From: an uncultured Flavobacteriales bacterium
GTDB taxonomy: Bacteria > Bacteroidota > Bacteroidia > Flavobacteriales_D > Crocinitomicaceae
DNA: 64,000 nucleotides
Direction of reading: 5' to 3'
NCBI GenBank assembly: GCA_913051935.1
Contig: CAJXCU010000001.1
Location: 44,252 to 108,251, forward strand
The notes under the pieces were generated by a model. The model had not been told where the DNA came from, did not search any database, and saw nothing but the letters and a program-made list of their open reading frames with translations. Positions 17,531-26,191 of the stretch are shown piece by piece. The translations under genes and the position numbers were made by a program. Positions within the stretch are counted from its first letter, which is position 1, and every line of letters begins with the position of its first letter.

Positions 17531-20151
17531 AACCGTAAAATCATTTTAAGATTAAACCTTCGCTGCGTTAGGTAATTTGGGATTGAATAAAAACGTCCTC
17601 CAACGTCTTGAATCCATTGTTTTGATAGTACGTTGTTGATACCGAGTAAATTAAATATTTCTATGGACAGAAGTGCTTGACTAAAGTTTTTCTTCCAGAA
17701 CGAATTTTTTGCCGCCCTACCCATAAAATCATAGGACATACCTAAATCAACTCTAAAGTAGGATTTCATTCTTAGGGTATCTTTATACCGCGTTGGGTCG
17801 GGTGGTCCGTAGGGTAGGCGGGTTCCAAATTGCATACCCATTTGAACAGTAAAACTCTCTAGTCCAGGCATTTGATCTTGTACCAATGCGCCAAAATTAA
17901 AAAGTTGATCTGTTGGTCTCGGGATGAAACCAGGATAAATCACTGCACTGTCCGTAACTACTTGGTCGTCGCTGAATCCAAAAATAATGCGTTCTCCAGA
18001 CTCATTATAATACTCTGTATATTGATCATCGAGTATATCCTCTTTGGTCGCGAGTAAGCCAATTTTAAAAAAAGATTCAATGCCTTCAACAAACTCTCCG
18101 TGAACGTTTATGTCTAAACCGTAGGCATAGGCTACAGCATTATTTTCTGCATAGTACCTGGTTCGAACATTTTCAATTTGGTAAGGATTGACATCCCATA
18201 AATATTTGTAGTACAATTCACCTGAAAACTTGAAGGGCAGCTCTCTTTGCCACATGTTGAAATAAAAATCTGTACCGGCTACAATATGCAGAGATTTCTG
18301 AGATTGTACATTTGTTCTTAGTGTTCCGTCAAAGTATCTAAATTCTCTGTAGAAGGGAGGCTGATAATACATTCCTGAGGATAATCGGTAGGAAATATTT
18401 CTCTTTTTCAAGCTTTTGTTTTTTACCACAAAAGCACTGGGATAGTATACCAAAGCAACTCTTGGTGTGAGGTAAAATTCATTATTGATAGTGGTATATC
18501 CCCCCCTTGTTCCAATGCGAAGTGCGAGCTTGGAGCTAGACTCTTTCACGGTGTCGCTTAAAGTTAATTTTTGTTTTTCACCATGCTCTCCAACTTTATA
18601 GCTTCTGGTGATAAAAATATTTTTTCGCGTTTTGGACCAGATAGAATTGAGCTGTAGAAAACCTGTATAACGTTGATTACTTAATGATAATTGACCTTTT
18701 ATCGTCTCGAATAGCTCTATTTCATTTGCGTTATTTTGTGGCACACTATATCCCGCAGAATCAATCATTCTCCATTCACTAAGAACATCTTGAAATTCGT
18801 CGGCTTGGAATGATAGGCCCCATTTTAAGGTTCTATTTCTATATTTTTCTCTTTTTTGGTCGATAAAACCATTGTGAAGTACTTGTTCACCGTTGTGGTA
18901 AATATTAATAATTGTCGCATCTAATCGATTTCTTGCATGGTTTAAAAATGTCCCTATCCCTAATACAGCAATAGAGTCACCAAACTCTTTTTTGGAGGGG
19001 TCTGTTTCCAGCTCATTGATATAATATTGGCCTTGAATATCAAAGTATTCTCGCTCTGTTGTTTGAAATGCCGTTGCATACAGGTCGAGTTTTGTTTTGT
19101 CGCTTGGTTGCCAATTTAGAGAAACACCACCCATCATGGTTTCGAATTTTGTTTGTTCTTGTCCGTCAAAATAAATGCGAAACGAATATGCTTCATTTGC
19201 CGTTCCGAAATCTGTTTCAGATGTCTGAGGACTAAATCGATAATTATTCGAAGAGTAGTGGAGTAGGGTGTTTAAGTTTAATTTTTTTGAAAGTCTTGTC
19301 TTAGTTGCAATCTGCCCATCCATAAAAACTGGGTTATAGGCTCCTTTGGTTGGTAGCGAATTTAAAAAGTAGCCATTGGAGCGATAACGGGCTCCTGCTA
19401 TGTAGCTAAAATGGTCATTTACTTTTTGCTCTGCATGAGCTTCAACACCCAATAATGATAACATAAGAGAGGATTTAAAGGCTTTCGGGTCGTTGTAGGA
19501 TATGTCCAAAACAGAACTTAGTTTATCACCATATTGCGCATCAAACCCCCCTGCAGAAAATCGAACGGATTGAACAAGTGCAGAATGAATAAAGCTCATT
19601 CCTTCTTGTTGGCCACTTCGCGTTAAAAAAGGTCGATAGACGAGAAATCCATTGACATAAACAAGGTTCTCATCATAATTTCCACCTCTAACATTATAAT
19701 TAGAGGTCAATTCATTATTGGAGGTAGCTGCAGTTGTAAGTACCAGTCCTTTTTCCACACTTCCGGTAATCCGCTGGGCATCAATGACGGGTAATGCTTC
19801 CAGCTCAAATGGTCTTTCTCTATCTTGAATGACATCTACTCCTTGCTGCTGCTGAATTGAAAAGCTTACCTCCGGAAATAGCTTCATTTCTTCATATATA
19901 AAGACTTTTTCTTTTTTGATGATTTCATTTGCTTGATATACCAATTCTATGGTGTCTCCAATACTTAGGGAAAAAAGATACATCCCATTTTCATCGCTGT
20001 AAGTATTTTGTACTGGAACTGTATTGGCTTTAATAAATACATTCTCGATAGGATTACCCTTGCTATCAATACAAAAGCCTTTAATGGTATTAACCTGGCA
20101 GCAGACCTGCAGCGCCAGCATAATGAATAAAGTGGTAATGGTTATTTTCAA
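17527..20151 (-). CDS. TonB-dependent receptor with carboxypeptidase-like N-terminal domain
   Basis: Outer-membrane active transporter of 874 residues. After a signal peptide comes a carboxypeptidase-regulatory-like beta domain (about 22-95, IKGFCIDSKGNPIENVFIKA). The plug follows (about 110-220: SNYNVRGGNYDENLVYVNG, FSAGGFDAQYGDKLSSVLDI), then a 22-strand barrel ending in RRFNLKMILRF with the C-terminal Phe needed for BAM. No SusD-like partner is adjacent, so it is not a classic polysaccharide locus and the substrate is unknown. The start is a TTG at 20151, which gives a full signal peptide; the first ATG at 20121 would truncate it. Confidence 0.88.
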   Translation of the reverse strand: MKITITTLFIMLALQVCCQVNTIKGFCIDSKGNPIENVFIKANTVPVQNTYSDENGMYLFSLSIGDTIELVYQANEIIKKEKVFIYEEMKLFPEVSFSIQQQQGVDVIQDRERPFELEALPVIDAQRITGSVEKGLVLTTAATSNNELTSNYNVRGGNYDENLVYVNGFLVYRPFLTRSGQQEGMSFIHSALVQSVRFSAGGFDAQYGDKLSSVLDISYNDPKAFKSSLMLSLLGVEAHAEQKVNDHFSYIAGARYRSNGYFLNSLPTKGAYNPVFMDGQIATKTRLSKKLNLNTLLHYSSNNYRFSPQTSETDFGTANEAYSFRIYFDGQEQTKFETMMGGVSLNWQPSDKTKLDLYATAFQTTEREYFDIQGQYYINELETDPSKKEFGDSIAVLGIGTFLNHARNRLDATIINIYHNGEQVLHNGFIDQKREKYRNRTLKWGLSFQADEFQDVLSEWRMIDSAGYSVPQNNANEIELFETIKGQLSLSNQRYTGFLQLNSIWSKTRKNIFITRSYKVGEHGEKQKLTLSDTVKESSSKLALRIGTRGGYTTINNEFYLTPRVALVYYPSAFVVKNKSLKKRNISYRLSSGMYYQPPFYREFRYFDGTLRTNVQSQKSLHIVAGTDFYFNMWQRELPFKFSGELYYKYLWDVNPYQIENVRTRYYAENNAVAYAYGLDINVHGEFVEGIESFFKIGLLATKEDILDDQYTEYYNESGERIIFGFSDDQVVTDSAVIYPGFIPRPTDQLFNFGALVQDQMPGLESFTVQMGMQFGTRLPYGPPDPTRYKDTLRMKSYFRVDLGMSYDFMGRAAKNSFWKKNFSQALLSIEIFNLLGINNVLSKQWIQDVGGRFYSIPNYLTQRRFNLKMILRF

Positions 20152-20222
20152 GATGTTAAAGTTAAGACCATAACGATTTACAACGTCATTTATTTCGATT
20201 AATTTTTATGACAAGAATTTAT

Positions 20223-20230
20223 TATATTTG
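20223..20230 (+). promoter_or_regulatory. -7 element (TATATTTG) of tRNA-His
   Basis: TATATTTG fits TAnnTTTG and ends 13 nt before the mature tRNA 5' end, a normal distance for a short tRNA leader. Confidence 0.65.
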
Positions 20231-20243
20231 TCGCCACGTTATG

Positions 20244-20317
20244 GTGGTTGTAGCTCAGTTGGTTAGAGCATCGGTTTGTGGTACCGAGGGTCGTGGGTTC
20301 GAGACCCATCTTCCACC
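20244..20317 (+). tRNA. tRNA-His (anticodon GTG)
   Basis: A 74-nt cloverleaf. The D arm is GCTC...GAGC, the anticodon stem TCGGT/ACCGA encloses TTGTGGT with GTG at 34-36, and the T arm GTGGG-TTCGAGA-CCCAT is intact. The acceptor GTGGTTG/CTTCCAC pairs at five of seven positions and leaves U-U oppositions at 5-68 and 6-67. A G at 20243 can serve as G-1 opposite C73, the histidine identity element. It is a stand-alone tRNA. Confidence 0.95.
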
Positions 20318-20321
20318 CATT

Positions 20322-20348
20322 AAAAGTCCGGTTTGCCGGACTTTTTTT
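20322..20348 (+). terminator. Intrinsic terminator of tRNA-His
   Basis: AAAAGTCCGG-TTTG-CCGGACTTTT is a 10-bp perfect stem followed by further T residues, starting 4 nt after the tRNA. It also faces the flavodoxin gene convergently and may serve both strands. Confidence 0.9.
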
Positions 20349-20373
20349 ATGCGCATACTTAAGGTTTGAAATC

Positions 20374-20898
20374 TTAAAGAGTCTGTTTTATTTCATTTCC
20401 GAGTTGCTCAACCCAAATCCGAACGCGGTCAAAAGTCATTTCGTCCTCATTGTCCTCATCAATTGCCAAGCCAAAAAAATGATTTTCGTTAACGAGCGCT
20501 TTGGATTCACTAAACGTGTATCCCTCTGTTGGCCAATGACCAATGATTTGGCCACCATTTGCTAGTATTACCTCTGCCAATATACCAATTCCATCCACAA
20601 AGTATTCTCCATAACCAATCTGGTCGCCAAGACCAAAAATGGCAAACGTTTTATCTTTGAAATCGAGTTTTTTAAAATCTTCGATGTAGTCATCCCAATC
20701 ACTCTGTAATTCTCCGTCGTACCATGTTGGTATGCCAATGATAAATAGGTCATTAGACAACCATTCATTAGGATCGATATTGTATATATCGACTTGTACA
20801 ACATTATCGAAATGAACGCTTAATTCATTCAAAAGATAGGTTTCAATCACATAATCCGTGTTCCCTGTATCTGATCCGTAAATTATTTTTACATCCAT
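20374..20898 (-). CDS. fldA: Flavodoxin (long-chain type)
   Basis: FMN-binding electron carrier of 174 residues. It has the phosphate-binding loop IIYGSDTGNTDYV at the N-terminus and the FMN-stacking regions IGIPTWYDGELQSDWDDY and FGLGDQIGYGEYFVDG. The insert GHWPTEGYTFSESKALVNEN marks the long-chain class. The C-terminus DRVRIWVEQLGNEIK is typical of FldA. Flavodoxins often replace ferredoxin under iron limitation; no Fur site could be confirmed. It is a single-gene unit with a well-formed promoter. Confidence 0.94.
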   Translation of the reverse strand: MDVKIIYGSDTGNTDYVIETYLLNELSVHFDNVVQVDIYNIDPNEWLSNDLFIIGIPTWYDGELQSDWDDYIEDFKKLDFKDKTFAIFGLGDQIGYGEYFVDGIGILAEVILANGGQIIGHWPTEGYTFSESKALVNENHFFGLAIDEDNEDEMTFDRVRIWVEQLGNEIKQTL

Positions 20899-20914
20899 AG
20901 CTGAATTTGAAATG

Positions 20915-20946
20915 CAAAATTAACAAGCATTTTGACAGATGACAAA
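20915..20946 (-). promoter_or_regulatory. Bacteroidetes-type promoter of flavodoxin gene
   Basis: On the reverse strand TAATTTTG (20915-20922) fits TAnnTTTG and TTTG (20943-20946) sits 20 nt upstream, a near-perfect -33/-7 pair. The start codon is 17 nt downstream, giving a very short leader. Confidence 0.75.
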
Positions 20947-21005
20947 AGAAAAGAGATATAAACTTAAATACAATACCTTTTTTAGGGTAAAAAGTATTTC
21001 AGGCA

Positions 21006-21830
21006 TCAATTTATAGTGTGCGCGATAAACCTTTCTGTTTGTTCACATAGGTCCTTGAGCTCAAGTGGAAGCTCTTTTTTTATCCACGGATGTTTACTTT
21101 GAAAAACGTGGTCGGCATTCGAAATAATAGTTAGCTGTGTATTTGCCCAGCTCGCAAGCCTTAATCCATTTTCTTTATCAACAGATGTATCGTTTTCACC
21201 GTGAGCAATAAATAGAGGTTTTTGAAACGACTCGCAAATTTTTTTTAAATCATACTCAGCGTTATTCTGTTGAAAGTCTTTCCATAAATCGATTGATTGA
21301 GGCAAATCCTGAAGCGTTCTGCCATTTTTAACGAATCTGAATCCATTTGATTTCCATTGATCGAGCTCTTTACCAATTGGGAATCGTTCTTCGATGGAGG
21401 CGATAGATGCCCAAGTTGAAATTGAACGTATGAATTGTGTGCGTTGTCCTGCAATAAGCGCAATAGCGCCGCCTTTTGAATGGCCTACAAGATGCCCATG
21501 CCAAAAATCAACTTGACCATCTATCCAATTTACAATGGCCTGAACATCTTCAATTTCGTGGGTATATGTGTTCTGGCCAAAAGATTCCGGGTCAGGAAAG
21601 TCGATACCATCTGAAACTGTTCCACCGTTATGTGTGGTATTAAATTTACAAAACCCATAACCCTTTTCCGTGAAAAACTTCTGAACTAAATTCCAAGCTC
21701 CCCAATCTTTAAATCCCATGAATCCGTGAATAAAAATGACAATCTGTGCATTAAAGTTTTTGGGTATTTCGAGATCCACTAAACTTTCTTTTCCTTTGGC
21801 ACCAAGGTATATACTATTTTTATGCTTCAT
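21006..21830 (-). CDS. Alpha/beta hydrolase
   Basis: Serine hydrolase of 274 residues, predicted cytoplasmic as no signal peptide is seen. The oxyanion HGFMGFKDWGAW is near residues 33-45, the nucleophile elbow GHLVGHSKGGAIALIAG gives Ser in GHSKG (about 118), the acid is in HGENDTSVD and the catalytic His in SNADHVFQSKH. The pattern resembles the dienelactone hydrolase/peptidase-like subgroup; the substrate is unknown. It lies just downstream of the zinc-ribbon gene on the same strand, 18 nt apart. Confidence 0.85.
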   Translation of the reverse strand: MKHKNSIYLGAKGKESLVDLEIPKNFNAQIVIFIHGFMGFKDWGAWNLVQKFFTEKGYGFCKFNTTHNGGTVSDGIDFPDPESFGQNTYTHEIEDVQAIVNWIDGQVDFWHGHLVGHSKGGAIALIAGQRTQFIRSISTWASIASIEERFPIGKELDQWKSNGFRFVKNGRTLQDLPQSIDLWKDFQQNNAEYDLKKICESFQKPLFIAHGENDTSVDKENGLRLASWANTQLTIISNADHVFQSKHPWIKKELPLELKDLCEQTERFIAHTIN

Positions 21831-21848
21831 GCTTTTAAGTTCAATTCA

Positions 21849-22247
21849 TCACGAAACATAATCCTGTTTGTGTACGAGTAAAAATTCTTGATTCTCAATA
21901 GCTCTATACCCCATATCATAGCAAAAGAAATATTGGTGCCCATTCTTTGTAGAGTAGCTATTTGTGTAGTAGTGAAAATTGAATCCAAGCTCAGCGAGTT
22001 GAATAAGATGCACCGTTTTTTTTCCGTTTGGATTTAATTTGTAAAGTATTCTTCGATTTTTTCTTAGAATACTATTGATTTTTCGAACGATGGCATTCGC
22101 GTCCTCATTTATTCGATTGTTAAAAGTATTTCGACAGTAGTCGCAGCAAAATTTTTGGTCTCTCCGACCAACTAATTTTTCCTGACATTCCAGGCAATTT
22201 ATTTCTCTTCTATGATTCACCTGTACAAGATTAACAAGAATTAACAT
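21849..22247 (-). CDS. Zinc-ribbon-like protein, conserved Bacteroidetes hypothetical
   Basis: No named function recognised. Near the N-terminus a four-cysteine cluster, CLECQEKLVGRRDQKFCCDYC, forms a treble-clef/zinc-ribbon-like metal site. It is followed by a basic helix (FNNRINEDANAIVRKINSIL, RKNRRILYKL) and a C-terminal beta segment with YYTNSYSTKNGHQYFFCYD. Such proteins are common in flavobacteria as single-copy hypotheticals. I chose the ATG at 22247 (132 residues); a TTG three codons upstream is possible. The basic helix after the zinc site suggests nucleic-acid binding, but that is inference. Confidence 0.72.
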   Translation of the reverse strand: MLILVNLVQVNHRREINCLECQEKLVGRRDQKFCCDYCRNTFNNRINEDANAIVRKINSILRKNRRILYKLNPNGKKTVHLIQLAELGFNFHYYTNSYSTKNGHQYFFCYDMGYRAIENQEFLLVHKQDYVS

Positions 22248-22316
22248 GAAATACAATTCATAAAATTTAAGGTTTCGGATTTTTGTTTAGTATATCTCCA
22301 GTTAAATTTAAAACCC

Positions 22317-23357
22317 ATGATAAACATCGACCCTAATTCGGAGGATAAGGCGAAAGAAACAAATCCATCAGAGCATTTGAGAAAGTTAAATGCAGATATA
22401 GCGCTTGAAAAAATGCTTTTAGATCAGGTGCGTGGAGAAGTTTCTAAAGCTGTAATCGGTCAGAATGATATGATCAATGCTTTGCTTATTGCGCTTCTTA
22501 CGGAAGGACATGTCTTGCTTGAAGGAATGCCTGGATTAGCGAAGACTATGGCTGTGAGGTCCCTTTCTGAGACCATGAATTTGGATTTTGGTAGAATCCA
22601 ATTTACACCCGATTTATTACCGGCAGATGTTACAGGCACAATGATTTATCAGCAAAAATCAGATACGTTTTCTGTAAGAAAGGGGCCGGTATTCTCCTCG
22701 TTTTTATTAGCTGATGAAATTAATAGAGCCCCAGCAAAGGTGCAAAGTGCATTGCTTGAGGCAATGCAGGAGAGACAGGTAACTATTGGTGAAGAGACAT
22801 TTAGGCTTCCTGAACCCTTTCTCGTAATGGCTACGCAAAATCCAATTGAGCAGGAGGGTACATATACCCTTCCTGAAGCTCAAAAAGACCGATTTTTACT
22901 AAAGATTAAAGTTGCTTATCCTAGTGCAGATGAGGAACAAGCTATTATTAAAGCCCAAATACAATCTAAACCCATCTCCAAACTTCAAAAAGTATTGTCG
23001 AAAAAAGATGTATTAAGACTCAAGGCCCTTGTTAAGGAGATTTATCTCGATGAAAAGGTTGAAAAATATATTGTAGAAATTGTGCATCAAACGCGTCAAC
23101 CAAATTTAAAAGCACTTGAACCATTGAAACCTTATTTGTTGTTTGGGGCCTCTCCTCGTGGAAGCATTGGCTTGGCAAGAGCAGCCAAGGCTTTTGCCTT
23201 TATGGAAGGCCGCTCTTTTGTCATCCCGGATGATGTAAAAATGATGGCGGTTCCAGTACTAAATCACAGAATAGGTTTGTCATACGAAGCTGAAATGGAT
23301 TCCGTTTCTGCCCAGGATATTATAGAAAAAATAGTACAATACGTAGAGGTTCCGTGA
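22317..23357 (+). CDS. MoxR-family AAA+ ATPase
   Basis: First gene of a seven-gene bat (Bacteroides aerotolerance) operon. The 346-residue protein has the MoxR Walker A LLEGMPGLAKT (about 74-84), Walker B LLADEINRAPAKVQSALLEA, sensor 1 ATQNPIEQEGTYTLPEAQ and sensor 2 LFGASPRGSIGLARAAK. MoxR ATPases act as chaperone-like partners of VWA proteins, helping metal or cofactor insertion or complex assembly. The presence of three downstream VWA-type genes supports that pairing. It ends with GTGA, overlapping the DUF58 gene by 4 nt. Confidence 0.93.
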   Translation: MINIDPNSEDKAKETNPSEHLRKLNADIALEKMLLDQVRGEVSKAVIGQNDMINALLIALLTEGHVLLEGMPGLAKTMAVRSLSETMNLDFGRIQFTPDLLPADVTGTMIYQQKSDTFSVRKGPVFSSFLLADEINRAPAKVQSALLEAMQERQVTIGEETFRLPEPFLVMATQNPIEQEGTYTLPEAQKDRFLLKIKVAYPSADEEQAIIKAQIQSKPISKLQKVLSKKDVLRLKALVKEIYLDEKVEKYIVEIVHQTRQPNLKALEPLKPYLLFGASPRGSIGLARAAKAFAFMEGRSFVIPDDVKMMAVPVLNHRIGLSYEAEMDSVSAQDIIEKIVQYVEVP

Positions 23358-24217
23358 ATCTAAAAGAACTCATACGTTCTGTGCGCAGGATTCAGTTCAA
23401 GACGCAAAACTTGACCAATCAAAATAGGTTGGGGGAGGTTTCGAGTTCTTTCAAAGGCTTTGGTATGAGTTTCAGTGAGGTACGTGAATATCAATTTGGT
23501 GATGAAACTAGATTCATAGATTGGAACGTGACGGCACGTTATAATAGACCTCACGTTAAGGTTTTTGAGGAGGAAAGAGAACAAGTCAACTTAATTATGA
23601 TTGATGTCTCGAAATCTATGGATTTCGGAAGCGCAAAACGAACAAAAAAAGAATTAATTGTTGAGCTTTATGCAACGATTGCATTTTCATGTGCATTAAA
23701 TAAAGATAAGGTTGGTGTCCTATTTTTTTCTGATAAAGTAGAGCGTTATTTTGAGCCAAAAGCAGGGATAAAGAATATTTGGATGATCGCCATGCAACTC
23801 ATTGATTGGAAAAAAGAGTCCCATGATTCTGACCTGCAAGAACCTCTGCGGTTTCTTCGTGCTTTGAAACTGAAGCGCTTCAGACTCTTCATATTGAGTG
23901 ATTTTCATTTTGATCGAAATACCCTACAAAAAGAGGCATTAATTAAAACAAAAAGAAAAAATAGAGTTTATGTTTTAAATGTGCGTGATAGACTGGAGTC
24001 TAAAATTCCTTTAATGGGGTTTTATCAGTTGATTCATGCCGAATCTGGTTTAAGGACATGGCACAACGGATTTTCAAAGAGGAGTAGGGATACCGTACTG
24101 CAGTTTGAGCATGACTCACATCAGTATTGGAAAAATGAATGTCGGAAAAATAAAATTCATTACATGGAGCTCACGGGGGATGTAGATGTATTTAAAAAGT
24201 TAAATGGATTGATGTAA
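23354..24217 (+). CDS. DUF58 domain protein of bat operon
   Basis: A 287-residue cytoplasmic protein beginning with GTG at 23354 and overlapping the MoxR stop by 4 nt. The DUF58 signature is clear: VREYQFGDETRFIDWNVTAR (about 48-67), followed by a VWA-like MIDAS start MIDVSKSMDFGS (about 87-98). DUF58 proteins nearly always follow MoxR and are thought to be its substrate or adaptor. The C-terminal domain contains RFRLFILSDFHFD. It ends with TAATG, overlapping the next gene by 1 nt. Confidence 0.9.
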   Translation: MNLKELIRSVRRIQFKTQNLTNQNRLGEVSSSFKGFGMSFSEVREYQFGDETRFIDWNVTARYNRPHVKVFEEEREQVNLIMIDVSKSMDFGSAKRTKKELIVELYATIAFSCALNKDKVGVLFFSDKVERYFEPKAGIKNIWMIAMQLIDWKKESHDSDLQEPLRFLRALKLKRFRLFILSDFHFDRNTLQKEALIKTKRKNRVYVLNVRDRLESKIPLMGFYQLIHAESGLRTWHNGFSKRSRDTVLQFEHDSHQYWKNECRKNKIHYMELTGDVDVFKKLNGLM

Positions 24218-25173
24218 TGAAAGCCTGGTCCGTATTATTATTTTTATTATTTGTAGGGTTATCTTATTCATCCTTTTGTCAGGATTTTGTAAAGGTCGAT
24301 ATATCTAACAAACAACCTAGAGTCGGAGATTTTTTTTCAATCACTTGTTCCTTAAAAAATCAAAAATTTCCTCAAGAGTTGTTAGATTCCACTGCTTACT
24401 ATCCTGCAAAATATTTATCCTCAGTTGCAAGCAAGCATGAAACAGTCTATAAGGGAATCGAGATATTAGATATAAAGGATACGAACTACATATCTCAAGA
24501 CGATAGCATAAGTCAAAGAATTTATTCTGTTGTTGCATGGGATTCATGCGAGCTCGCATTAGACGGGTTTGAATATTCAATAGGGGGCAAAACAATAAAA
24601 TCAGAAAAGGTTTACCTAAAGGTTAGGCTCTATGAAATTGTTGAGGGTGTAGAACTATATGACATTAAAGAATTATTCTCAACTTGGAAATCTAAAGCAA
24701 GTGGTTCGAGGGTTTTGTTGTGGGTATTGATGGGTTTAATTATTGTCTTGGTCTTAAGCGCCTCAATTATCCTCATAAAACGATATTTGGCAAGAAATAA
24801 TAAGGGTGATCATGAATTGCCTCTAGAGGAACGGGTGCTTTCGGCAATTAACCAATTATATTCTGAGGAATTATGGCTTAATGATAAACTACAAGAACAT
24901 TTTGTGCGCTTCTCATACCTTTTGCGAAGCTATTTAACAGAGAGATTTGAGTTGTCATTTTTAGACAAGACTACTCTTCAATCAAAAATATTACTCAAAA
25001 AAATAGATATAAATGAATCGTCACGGACCAAAATAGTAGAGTTATTGACCTCATCTGACTACGTCAAATTTGCTGATTCAAGCATTTCTAATGAACGTAT
25101 TGCATTTTTAAAAATTGCCCTAACGAATATAATAGAAGAAACAACCCCCCAAAATATTCAAGAATATGATTGA
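24217..25173 (+). CDS. Secreted/membrane protein of bat operon, unknown function
   Basis: A 318-residue protein with a signal peptide (SVLLFLLFVGLSYSSFC), an extracytoplasmic beta domain opening FVKVDISNKQPRVGDFFSI, one membrane segment (about 165-190, VLLWVLMGLIIVLVLSASII) and a cytoplasmic helical domain of about 120 residues. The beginning resembles BatD, whose N-terminus has the same LQPKVGEY-type phrase. The C-terminal half resembles the cytoplasmic tails of DUF4381-like proteins. It fills the place between DUF58 and BatA that often holds an unnamed gene. I give no function beyond a probable structural role in the Bat complex. Confidence 0.8.
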   Translation: MKAWSVLLFLLFVGLSYSSFCQDFVKVDISNKQPRVGDFFSITCSLKNQKFPQELLDSTAYYPAKYLSSVASKHETVYKGIEILDIKDTNYISQDDSISQRIYSVVAWDSCELALDGFEYSIGGKTIKSEKVYLKVRLYEIVEGVELYDIKELFSTWKSKASGSRVLLWVLMGLIIVLVLSASIILIKRYLARNNKGDHELPLEERVLSAINQLYSEELWLNDKLQEHFVRFSYLLRSYLTERFELSFLDKTTLQSKILLKKIDINESSRTKIVELLTSSDYVKFADSSISNERIAFLKIALTNIIEETTPQNIQEYD

Positions 25174-26191
25174 ATTTATACGATATACGGGGTATGACTT
25201 TTTAGCTCCCAATTGGCTCTATTTCCTTTTATTTGTTCCCATTCTTTTATTTATTTTTTTTCGAAAGGAAAAATCTAGAACTTTTGGGGTCAGATTTACT
25301 TATGCTTCAGATTTGCAGAGGGAGCTTCATTCTTGGCCAGTTGATTTGCTTCGGCGAAGTGTTTTGGCGCTAAAAATTTTCTTTTTTATCCTATTGGTTA
25401 TTGCTTTAGCACATCCATTTACTTGGGAAAAGCAAAAGGAAAATGTGGATCTGGATGGTGTTGGAATTGATATCCTTTTTGTTCTTGATGTATCTGAGTC
25501 AATGCAGGCAATGGATTTGAAACCAAATAGATTGAGCTCAGCAAAGACGGTAATTGAACAATTTGTGAGTAAAAGAAAGGGAGATCGAATTGGATTAGTG
25601 AGTTATGCCGGCGAGGCCTACTCCCTTTGTCCAAGAACAGTTGACCATACATTGCTACTTGCACAACTCAAAGCGGCAAATGGATCAGAGATGCTTCCAG
25701 GGACGGCTATAGGAGTTGGATTAGGTACTGCGGTAGCACAGTTGAAAGGAGATACGACGGAGTCGAAGGCGATTGTCTTACTGACTGATGGTACAAATAA
25801 TAGAGGGAATTTGAATCCAGTAGATGCGGCTTTACTTGCAAAGAGTGAGCGAATTAGGGTCTATTCTATTGGGGTGGGAACCAATGGATATGCTCCTATG
25901 CCAGATCCTTCTCTATTTGGTCTAGGCTATTTCAATGCTCCCGTTGAAATTGATGAAGCGGTTCTTAAAGAAATATCTGATGTTACAGGTGGAAAATATT
26001 TTCGGGCCACTGACTCTCAATCGTTAAAGAAAATTTTATTCGAAATTGATAAAATTGAGAAAAAAAGAATAAAGGACCGACCTGATATTCAGGCAGGAAT
26101 TCCTGTACCTAAAAACCTTTTGATACTCATTTTAATAGTGGGGTCATTTCTTTTTTTTATTGATTTTTATTTATTCAAGGATCATGAGTAG
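25166..26191 (+). CDS. batA: BatA, VWA-domain membrane protein
   Basis: A 341-residue protein with two N-terminal membrane segments (about 15-32 and 72-88), a VWA domain (about 100-300) and a final C-terminal membrane helix. The MIDAS motif is intact: FVLDVSESMQAMD, a later Thr in PGTAIGVGLGTA and LLTDGTNNRGN. BatA/BatB are needed for oxygen tolerance in Bacteroides fragilis; the biochemical role is unsettled. It overlaps the upstream gene by 8 nt and batB by 8 nt, so translation is coupled. Confidence 0.93.
   Translation: MIEFIRYTGYDFLAPNWLYFLLFVPILLFIFFRKEKSRTFGVRFTYASDLQRELHSWPVDLLRRSVLALKIFFFILLVIALAHPFTWEKQKENVDLDGVGIDILFVLDVSESMQAMDLKPNRLSSAKTVIEQFVSKRKGDRIGLVSYAGEAYSLCPRTVDHTLLLAQLKAANGSEMLPGTAIGVGLGTAVAQLKGDTTESKAIVLLTDGTNNRGNLNPVDAALLAKSERIRVYSIGVGTNGYAPMPDPSLFGLGYFNAPVEIDEAVLKEISDVTGGKYFRATDSQSLKKILFEIDKIEKKRIKDRPDIQAGIPVPKNLLILILIVGSFLFFIDFYLFKDHE

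Noticed and set aside
17527..20151. SusC/SusD polysaccharide locus
   Set aside because: No SusD-like lipoprotein or glycoside hydrolase near either TonB receptor.
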